This document shows, one piece after another, positions 8,773 through 13,690 of a stretch of 15,370 nt of DNA. How positions within the stretch are numbered: the stretch's first letter is position 1; every line of letters begins with the position of its first letter. The DNA is taken from the NCBI GenBank assembly GCA_945912085.1, contig CAMEBJ010000008.1, forward strand, positions 1-15,370. Direction: 5' to 3'. The notes under the pieces are model-generated. The model did not search any database and was not told the DNA's origin. It saw only the letters and a program-made list of their open reading frames with translations. The position numbers were made by a program, and so were the translations under genes. The DNA is from an uncultured Bacteroidales bacterium. Its GTDB lineage: Bacteria > Bacteroidota > Bacteroidia > Bacteroidales > UBA932.

Positions 8773-8859
8773 GACATAAGAATTTTTTCGTGTCTATTTG
8801 TTAAGTTCGTTTTATATACGATGGCGGTCTCTTGGGGAGGAGACCGCCATCATTTTTTT
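8773..8859 (+). ncRNA. candidate small noncoding RNA, about 85-90 nt
   Basis: Inferred from boundaries: transcription from the promoter at 8737-8767 should begin near 8773 and stop at the hairpin ending at 8859. The body before the terminator is AT-rich and can form a weak hairpin (GGACA near 8771-8775 with TGTCT near 8791-8795). The only start codon inside, ATG at 8821, lies in the terminator stem and its frame continues far past the T run, so coding is unlikely. I do not recognise the sequence as SRP RNA, 6S RNA, tmRNA or a known riboswitch. The start is approximate. Confidence 0.55.
8820..8859 (+). terminator. strong rho-independent terminator
   Basis: A perfect 12-bp stem, GATGGCGGTCTC (8820-8831) with GAGACCGCCATC (8840-8851), closes an eight-base loop TTGGGGAG. 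One A and seven T residues (8853-8859) follow. This is the strongest terminator in the window and it lies on the same strand as the promoter at 8737-8767. Confidence 0.9.
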
Positions 8860-8971
8860 GCATCCCATATATTTTTACATTCAATATAATTGACTTTTGC
8901 AACCTGCTCCTATCTTTTCTATCCCGCATCCCGTCTTGTTTCCCGGAAGTCTCATCTTGCTCTCGGGTGAC

Positions 8972-9031
8972 TCATTCGGCACAACGGATGCCACTACAAA
9001 TGCTTATAGGCACGATACCTGTGTCGAATGA
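8972..9031. repeat. 12-bp inverted repeat with 36-bp centre
   Basis: TCATTCGGCACA (8972-8983) is the reverse complement of TGTGTCGAATGA (9020-9031) apart from one position. Inside, TGCC and GGCA can extend the pairing, so the whole 60 bp can fold as an interrupted hairpin. I cannot assign it to a known RNA or mobile element. Confidence 0.5.
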
Positions 9032-9114
9032 ATTTCACGGGAGGTGATTCCTGTTATTCTCAGCAAAACTGGTAATGAAAGGGATGGTCAAGTCGCTAGT
9101 CTGTCTACAATGAG

Positions 9115-9135
9115 ATTCCCGGTTAAGCCGGGAAT
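9115..9135. repeat. short palindromic (REP-like) hairpin
   Basis: ATTCCCGG and CCGGGAAT form a perfect 8-bp stem around TTAAG. There is no T run, so it is not a terminator. The sequence resembles extragenic palindromes common in many bacterial genomes, but a genome-wide count would be needed to call it a repeat family. Confidence 0.5.
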
Positions 9136-9147
9136 TACGGGGTGGAT

Positions 9148-9350
9148 CGACTGCCGTCGGCTGTTCGCTGTCAAACGTCCGCTGGACTATTTTGCTATTT
9201 CGCTTGCGTCCGTTCCGACTGCCGTCGGCTGTTCGCTGTCAAACGTCCGCTGGACGATTTGACTTATCGCTCACGTCCGTTCCGACTGCCGTCGGCTGCG
9301 CGCTGCAAAAAGTCCGCTGGACTATTTTGCTATTTCGCTTGCGACCAAAT
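9148..9350. repeat. three tandem copies of a 68-bp repeat
   Basis: Units start at 9148, 9216 and 9283, each opening CGACTGCCGTCGGCTG, and are 68, 67 and about 61-68 bp long with no spacer between them. Each holds two small hairpins: CCGAC/GTCGG (the first unit lacks the outermost C) and GTCC-GCT-GGAC. The copies are mosaic. Units 1 and 2 share the first half (CTGTTCGCTGTCAAACGTCC) and differ from unit 3. Units 1 and 3 share the second half (from GGACTATTTTGC to CGCTTGCG), while unit 2 differs. Clear similarity ends at about 9343, inside the 3' end of the nitroreductase gene. Confidence 0.85.
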
Positions 9351-10028
9351 AAATCGTTGGGGAGAGGAGGCGATTTCGAAATGGAGTTTGGCGATGCCCA
9401 TATCCATTCGGGTGTAGCCGACGAGGGAGAATCCCTTCTTGATTCGGACTTCCGGTAGCCCTTCTTTGCGGATTCCCAGATATTCGATGTAGAACTTCTG
9501 CTGATTTACTGCCGTTGGGGCAAGCAGGGCCGCTTCCACACCACGGTTGAACCAGTCAGGAGTTTCTGCTCCGGCGTTGCTTACCTCGCTGATGGACTTA
9601 CGCTTGTGATCACATCCCTCACTCTCTCCGTAGCCGAGGGCGATGTAGCATGCAATCTTTTCCCCCTTCGCCAGTTCGTATGTGCCGGGAACCTTGCTGT
9701 AACTGACCCCTGCCCAACAGGTGTTCAGTCCGATTTGCTGTGCAAGCAGAACCAGCTGCTCACCGTAGTAGCCTACCTTTTCATCCAGGTCATCTGCCTT
9801 CTTTCCGGCCATTACCAGATAGTTTGTCACTCCACTGAACTTTCCGTAGGCCATAGGACCGCTGAATGCCTTGGGCTCATTGACAACCAACTGGACGTGC
9901 AACCCGCTTTCACGGTTGACCAACTCCACCTTATCCTGCACAATCTTCAGGACTTCTTCCGACAGTGGTTCTTCACGATATCTCCTGACCGAGTGCCGTG
10001 CCTGTATTGCTTCAATCAATGTCATCAT
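9330..10028 (-). CDS. nitroreductase family protein, TM1586 type
   Basis: Predicted FMN-dependent oxidoreductase of 232 residues; the natural substrate is unknown. The N-terminal RHSVRRYREEPL and the later LLAPTAVNQQKFYI are the flavin-binding blocks of the nitroreductase superfamily. The overall layout, with a second half-domain after about residue 120 and an internal APTAxNxQ motif near residue 170, fits the TM1586-like putative nitroreductases. Two adjacent ATG codons (10028 and 10025) could each serve as start. The gene is divergent from the DUF2461 gene, and the promoters overlap. The last four residues (SQAK) and the TAG stop lie in the third 68-bp repeat unit, so the natural C-terminus may have been altered. 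Confidence 0.85.
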   Translation of the reverse strand: MMTLIEAIQARHSVRRYREEPLSEEVLKIVQDKVELVNRESGLHVQLVVNEPKAFSGPMAYGKFSGVTNYLVMAGKKADDLDEKVGYYGEQLVLLAQQIGLNTCWAGVSYSKVPGTYELAKGEKIACYIALGYGESEGCDHKRKSISEVSNAGAETPDWFNRGVEAALLAPTAVNQQKFYIEYLGIRKEGLPEVRIKKGFSLVGYTRMDMGIAKLHFEIASSPQRFIWSQAK

Positions 10029-10070
10029 ATTCCGTAAATATTTTTAATATACCCGTTGTTCTGCACCGTA

Positions 10071-10102
10071 CAAAAATACTTAGAAATTCATAACTTTGTC
10101 AA
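10071..10102 (-). promoter_or_regulatory. probable promoter of the nitroreductase gene
   Basis: On the minus strand TTG (10102-10100), 21 nt, then TATTTTTG (10078-10071) fits the Bacteroidota consensus. The ATG codons at 10028 and 10025 follow after about 45 nt. The -7 box of the divergent DUF2461 gene (10091-10098) lies inside this element. Confidence 0.55.
10091..10098 (+). promoter_or_regulatory. candidate -7 element of the DUF2461 gene
   Basis: TAACTTTG fits TAnnTTTG and lies 26 nt before the ATG at 10125. No clear -33 box is visible. Its position supports the ATG at 10125 as start, because the longer frame beginning with TTG at 10056 would start upstream of the promoter. Confidence 0.45.
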
Positions 10103-10124
10103 GGAATATGCAATATATGTAAAT

Positions 10125-10835
10125 ATGCTTGGAAAGGTACTGGATTTCCTATATGACTTGAGCCTGAACAATGACAGGGAATGGTTCAATGCCAACAAGG
10201 AAAGATATGTGGAGGCAAACAACATCTTCAACAGTTTTGCTTCCTCCCTTGCGGGAAGGCTTACTGCAATCGATCCGCAGATCGGCCCCCTTCAGTTGAA
10301 GGATATGACCTACAGAATTTACCGCGATGTGCGCTTCTCAAAATACAAGCAGCCCTACAAGACCCATTTCGGGGCCTTCATCTGCAGGGACGGGAAGAAG
10401 TCGCCCTACAGCGGTTACTATTTCCAGGTGGGAGTCGAGGGACAGGGCAATTTTGAGGGAGCGAACCTTCTGGCAACTGGGGATTACTGCATCGACCCAA
10501 GGGCACTGAGGGTACTGCGTGAGGATATCGCTATGGGAGAAGGGGAGTTCGGCCGTCTGGTACGAGGCTGTGATTCCCGTTTTGAAATGGATTTCGAAGG
10601 CTGCCTGAAAAAGATTCCGGCAGGTTTTCCGGCCGATTGCCCCGATGCCGACTATCTGAGGCTGAAAAGATACTGTGTCTGCTACAATGCTCCTGATGAA
10701 TTTATGACCTCCGAAGACCTGATGGAGAAGACTGTGGAACTTTTCCGGACGACAACCCCTCTGCTGCACTACATCAACCGCGGAATAGAGTATTCCCTTG
10801 AACAGCAGCAGGATGACATTATTCTTTCGTTCTGA
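10125..10835 (+). CDS. DUF2461 domain-containing protein
   Basis: Protein of 236 residues whose biochemical function is not known to me. It matches the DUF2461 family by NNDREWF (residues 15-21), the strongly conserved block RIYRDVRFSKYKQPYKTHFG (64-83), and a SGYYFQV strand near 96-102, with the usual family length. There is no signal peptide or membrane helix, so it is probably cytoplasmic. The ATG at 10125 is preferred: it directly precedes the conserved start of the domain and lies just downstream of a -7 box. A longer in-frame version from a TTG at 10056 would add 23 unconserved residues. The gene converges on the sigma/anti-sigma operon with a 63-bp gap. Confidence 0.9.
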   Translation: MLGKVLDFLYDLSLNNDREWFNANKERYVEANNIFNSFASSLAGRLTAIDPQIGPLQLKDMTYRIYRDVRFSKYKQPYKTHFGAFICRDGKKSPYSGYYFQVGVEGQGNFEGANLLATGDYCIDPRALRVLREDIAMGEGEFGRLVRGCDSRFEMDFEGCLKKIPAGFPADCPDADYLRLKRYCVCYNAPDEFMTSEDLMEKTVELFRTTTPLLHYINRGIEYSLEQQQDDIILSF

Positions 10836-10843
10836 AGATGTGC

Positions 10844-10904
10844 TTCTGATGAGGAGTCGTGAATGTGATGCAGACATATTAGGGAATCCCTGATGGCATC
10901 AGAA
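10844..10904. repeat. inverted repeat in the convergent gap
   Basis: TTCTGATG (10844-10851) and CATCAGAA (10897-10904) are perfect 8-bp inverted arms, with the palindrome AGGGAATCCCT (10881-10891) between them. The right arm covers the stop codon of the barrel-protein gene. There is no T run on either strand, so a terminator role for the two convergent transcripts is only a guess. Confidence 0.35.
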
Positions 10905-12218
10905 TGCGAATCTAAAGCCCAGGGAGAGATTAAAGTCAAAAGGACGTGCCTTGTAAACATTGTCAATTGGGCTGTCGTTGTTGAAATGCCAGACGGCTCC
11001 CGGCTCGAGATACAGCCCGATGTGTTTCGAGAAAAGGTATTCCGCTCCGAAATTCACTCCAGCTGACCATTGAATTTCCTTTTCCGAGATTGCCGATGAC
11101 TCCGGGGCTGCCGAGGTGTTGTTGTAGAAATATTCGGTTCTGACCCTTCCTCCGACGCATTTCTCCAGCATACCTCCTGCCGTGGCATAGACCGTGAAGC
11201 CTTTCCCGCTCCAGATGTCACAGGCAAGGTTCAACGGGATTCCCAGATAATGAAGCTCCTGACGCGAGTGTGTGAAATAATTCTCGCTGCCGCTGGTAGT
11301 CCTTGAGTACAGCCCGCTCCAGTACAGCCCGCTCTCAAGCCCCCATCTTCCTGCGAAATTCCATTTGACGGAAACCCCGACCTTGATTGGCTGGAAATAT
11401 TTCGTGTCTGTGCTGACCTCCCTTGTTCTGTTGAACATCATAATGTCGGCCTGGGGATTCACTCCGAATGCATTGACCATTCCCGTTGCAGCAGTTGTCC
11501 CGGCATATCCGTCCAGATGGCTGTTCCCCCCGTTCCCACCGGAGACTACCGCCCCGATCCTCACATTGCCTCTGCTGGAGCGTCCAGCTTTCACACCATC
11601 ATCCACAATCTCTTTCCACGCATCCTCCACAGTCTCATCCCGCTCATCCCCAGCCGGTTTTTCCCGCTCATCCCCCACAGTCTCATCCCCAGTACTTTCC
11701 TCTATCTCTTTCCCCGGATTCCCCTTCTCCTCTCCCGCCAGGTTCTCTTCTGTTGATTTTTCATTAAAAATCACCTCTTCGGTCTCTTCACTCACTCCCT
11801 CCTCTGCGGTCACTTCAGTCATCTTCCTCTCACCAAACCGGAAATCCCTTCCTGGCACCTCCCCAGACACCTCTCCAAACACCTCCAAAGGCATTGCCTT
11901 CGTACTTTCCCCGCTGTGAGCCTCCTCTTTGTCATCCCCCTCAGTGATTACCTGAGCAATTGTCCCTCCGTAAGATTCCCTCAAGAGGGAAACATCGCTT
12001 CCGTCAACCTGTCCGCTTCCAAAGCCGAAAAACAGGACAGCGGCAACGATGGCAGCCGCCGCGGCAACGCCCCCGGCCCATCCTAAAACTCTCCACACAG
12101 GCCTGCGTCTTTGCGCGACACCCATCTCAGAGCTGACCGCCTCCCACAATCCTTCCGGGGCCGGCTGTTGCCAGTCCTCCAACTTGTCCCTGAACTCTTT
12201 TGTCCAATCCTTCTCCAT
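10899..12218 (-). CDS. dual-membrane anti-sigma factor with C-terminal beta-barrel (Dma-like)
   Basis: 439 residues in four parts. Residues 1-40 form a charged cytoplasmic segment with PAPEGLWEAV, a motif common in Bacteroidota proteins encoded next to ECF sigma genes. Residues 42-66 are a membrane helix (VLGWAGGVAAAAAIVAAVLF). Residues about 94-206 are an acidic, low-complexity linker with repeated DET/GDER units. Residues about 275-439 are an outer-membrane beta-barrel domain of alternating aromatic strands, ending LSLGFRFAF with the terminal phenylalanine typical of outer-membrane proteins. The N-terminus probably holds the sigma factor at the inner membrane while the barrel sits in the outer membrane, as reported for the Dma family of B. 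thetaiotaomicron. The ATG at 12218 is used; a TTG just before it is less likely. The gene lies 42 nt after the sigma gene, in the same operon. The sigma-binding role is inferred. Confidence 0.8.
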   Translation of the reverse strand: MEKDWTKEFRDKLEDWQQPAPEGLWEAVSSEMGVAQRRRPVWRVLGWAGGVAAAAAIVAAVLFFGFGSGQVDGSDVSLLRESYGGTIAQVITEGDDKEEAHSGESTKAMPLEVFGEVSGEVPGRDFRFGERKMTEVTAEEGVSEETEEVIFNEKSTEENLAGEEKGNPGKEIEESTGDETVGDEREKPAGDERDETVEDAWKEIVDDGVKAGRSSRGNVRIGAVVSGGNGGNSHLDGYAGTTAATGMVNAFGVNPQADIMMFNRTREVSTDTKYFQPIKVGVSVKWNFAGRWGLESGLYWSGLYSRTTSGSENYFTHSRQELHYLGIPLNLACDIWSGKGFTVYATAGGMLEKCVGGRVRTEYFYNNTSAAPESSAISEKEIQWSAGVNFGAEYLFSKHIGLYLEPGAVWHFNNDSPIDNVYKARPFDFNLSLGFRFAF

Positions 12219-12260
12219 CAAGTATGCTGTGATTTCAAAAAACGGCCAGATAAGCAGCCG

Positions 12261-12812
12261 TCAATGACTCGTCCTGTACTCCTTTATGCGCTGCGCGAGC
12301 ATTGTCTTTGCCCTGTGCAATTGCGATGATGCCGAATTTTCCTTAATTCCCAGAGTCTGCGCAATTTCCCTGTGGCTCTTCCCTTCAAAAACAAAAAGGT
12401 TGAAAACCGTCCTGTAACCGACAGGCAGCGAACGGATCATCTCCTGAACGACCTCGGGCGGAATCCCCTCCAGGCTCATATCCCCCTCGTCCTCCACATC
12501 CGGAAGACTGTCAGCAAAACTCAGAAACCCCATTTTTGCGGAATCCCTCAGATGCTTCAGGGCTGTGTTCACGACAATCCTGGTCATCCAGGCCCTGAGA
12601 GAACCCTTGCCTCTGTATTGAAAAGACCCTATGGAGGAGAAAATCCTGATGAAACTCTCCTGCATTATGTCCTTGACATCCTCGTTCGTATCAATATAGC
12701 GCGAACAGACAGCAGTAAGAAGCCCTGCATATTCATCATACAGGGCTTTCATAGCCGTGCCATCCCGGTTGCATATCCTTTCAAGCAGTTTCTGTTCCGC
12801 CGATTCCGTCAT
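12261..12812 (-). CDS. ECF-family RNA polymerase sigma factor
   Basis: 183-residue sigma-70 family protein with only regions 2 and 4. Region 2 spans about residues 24-90, with DVKDIMQESFIRIFSSIGSF (core and -10 recognition). Region 4 spans about 122-178, with SLPVGYRTVFNLFVFEGKSH and the helix-turn-helix IAQTLGIKENSASSQLHRAK. A variable acidic linker (DVEDEGD) separates them. It should direct RNA polymerase to a small regulon when released by the anti-sigma protein encoded 42 nt downstream. Its ATG overlaps the TAA stop of the NigD-like gene by one base (TAATG), suggesting translational coupling. The arrangement resembles the ECF21-type Das sigma factors; subgroup assignment is inference. Confidence 0.94.
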   Translation of the reverse strand: MTESAEQKLLERICNRDGTAMKALYDEYAGLLTAVCSRYIDTNEDVKDIMQESFIRIFSSIGSFQYRGKGSLRAWMTRIVVNTALKHLRDSAKMGFLSFADSLPDVEDEGDMSLEGIPPEVVQEMIRSLPVGYRTVFNLFVFEGKSHREIAQTLGIKENSASSQLHRAKTMLAQRIKEYRTSH

Positions 12813-13516
12813 TATTCCTGTTCAGTCCGTGTCTTGTAGTCGAACTGTGCAGTTTTCGTGCCGCTGAACGAATTCCACTTCAGGGTCAGCTTCACTGTTT
12901 CTCCTTTGGTGTCAGGAAGTCCCGTGAGCCTGAAAGCCACGATGCCGGTTCCTTCCCTTCCACAGACATCACCGAAGGCATTGTGTCTGAATTCAACTTC
13001 GTATGGATTATCCGGATTGCCTCCGGTCAGCAGGTTGACCTCGTGTTTCACGTTTCCGGCCCCCCAGCGTGTTAAGAAATTGAGGGTAATGTAGCCGTCC
13101 TCCACGACAGTCATCCAGTTTTTCATAATCTCCACCGGGTCATTGCCGTATTTCTTGTCATTCTCTTCGTCGAGCCAAGGCTTAGGGGTTTTTGTGAGGA
13201 TGCTATCCATCCAGTTGATTTTCACTGCCTTCGCAAACTTGTCCCTGTCTGCTCCCTCAGGCATGTCCGTCTCTGAGAAATTCACGAAAGCCCTCACTTC
13301 CTTTCCATCGAAAGGCACTTTTGTCTCTCCGACAGGCAACAGGGCTGTCTCGTCGTTCAGCTGAAGGAAGAACGAAGTCTCATCGACCGGTTTGACCGTA
13401 ACGATTGCATTCGGATACATAAGGCTGTAGTCCGGAGCGTCATTCTTGCTGCATGAAATGAGTGACGGCAAAATCACTGCGGCCGCCAACGCGCTGATAA
13501 TCATATTCTTTTTCAT
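12812..13516 (-). CDS. NigD-like lipoprotein
   Basis: 234-residue predicted lipoprotein. The signal peptide MKKNMIISALAAAVILPSL is followed by the lipobox LISC, with C22 as the lipidated cysteine. The mature part fits the NigD-like family: an N-terminal beta domain (YPNAIVTVKPVDETSFFLQL, 34-53; LLPVGE; KEVRAFVNFSE, 72-82) and a C-terminal domain containing NPYEVEFRHNAFGD and TLKWNSFSG. The biochemical role of the family is unclear; members occur beside sigma/anti-sigma genes in Bacteroidales. The ATG at 13516 is chosen because it begins the signal peptide. An in-frame ATG at 13591 would add 25 residues before it and lies in the presumed promoter. First gene of the operon; its stop overlaps the sigma start. 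Confidence 0.88.
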   Translation of the reverse strand: MKKNMIISALAAAVILPSLISCSKNDAPDYSLMYPNAIVTVKPVDETSFFLQLNDETALLPVGETKVPFDGKEVRAFVNFSETDMPEGADRDKFAKAVKINWMDSILTKTPKPWLDEENDKKYGNDPVEIMKNWMTVVEDGYITLNFLTRWGAGNVKHEVNLLTGGNPDNPYEVEFRHNAFGDVCGREGTGIVAFRLTGLPDTKGETVKLTLKWNSFSGTKTAQFDYKTRTEQE

Positions 13517-13559
13517 ATTCACAATATTTAATATTTCGTAATATAAATTTCTCTCCTTC

Positions 13560-13589
13560 GGATATATACCTCCTTCGGAGGCTGTTTCC
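13560..13589 (-). promoter_or_regulatory. possible ECF-type promoter with palindromic spacer
   Basis: On the minus strand GGAAAC (13589-13584), 15 nt, then TATATATCC (13568-13560) has the shape of an ECF promoter, whose -35 boxes often contain GAAAC or GGAAC. The spacer is almost entirely the palindrome CCTCC-GAA-GGAGG. No housekeeping TAnnTTTG box was found upstream of the operon. Autoregulation by the encoded sigma factor is an inference. Confidence 0.3.
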
Positions 13590-13632
13590 ATATATATAAA
13601 TCCACGAAATATGAAATCCTGCGTGCCTGTGC

Positions 13633-13672
13633 AAAAAAAAAATGGGGATGAATGTCAGAATCACCCCCATTT
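13633..13672 (-). terminator. rho-independent terminator of secDF
   Basis: On the minus strand AAATGGGGGTGA (13672-13661) pairs with TCATCCCCATTT (13651-13640), 12 bp with one G-T pair, around a nine-base loop. A run of T residues continues to 13633. It lies 18 nt past the secDF stop and insulates the downstream NigD operon. Confidence 0.88.
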
Positions 13673-13690
13673 CAGTTTTGTTAAAGAACC

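Larger units (their letters stand above)
8860..9147. other. noncoding spacer between small-RNA candidate and repeat array
   Basis: No reading frame here has a credible start, family motif or composition. The stretch contains a long imperfect inverted repeat (8972-9031) and a short perfect hairpin (9115-9135), described separately. The rest is unremarkable, with pyrimidine-rich sequence around 8900-8965. Short frames crossing it run into the tandem repeats downstream and look fortuitous. Confidence 0.6.

Noticed and set aside
8773..8859. SRP (4.5S) or 6S RNA
   Set aside because: The GGAA-type SRP core and the long open 6S duplex are absent, and the transcript is too short for 6S.
8821..9047. 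Peptide starting at the ATG inside the 8820 terminator
   Set aside because: The start lies in the terminator stem, there is no ribosome-binding context, and translation would run beyond the T run.
9148..9350. CRISPR array
   Set aside because: Units are contiguous, 67-68 bp, with no spacers and no cas gene nearby.
9142..9458. Open frames of about 90 codons across the tandem repeats
   Set aside because: Their similarity to themselves comes from the 68-bp DNA repeat. They have no homologous domain and run into the nitroreductase antisense.
11365..11919. Proline/serine-rich + frame
   Set aside because: Antisense of the low-complexity acidic linker of the barrel protein; the composition is explained by that linker.
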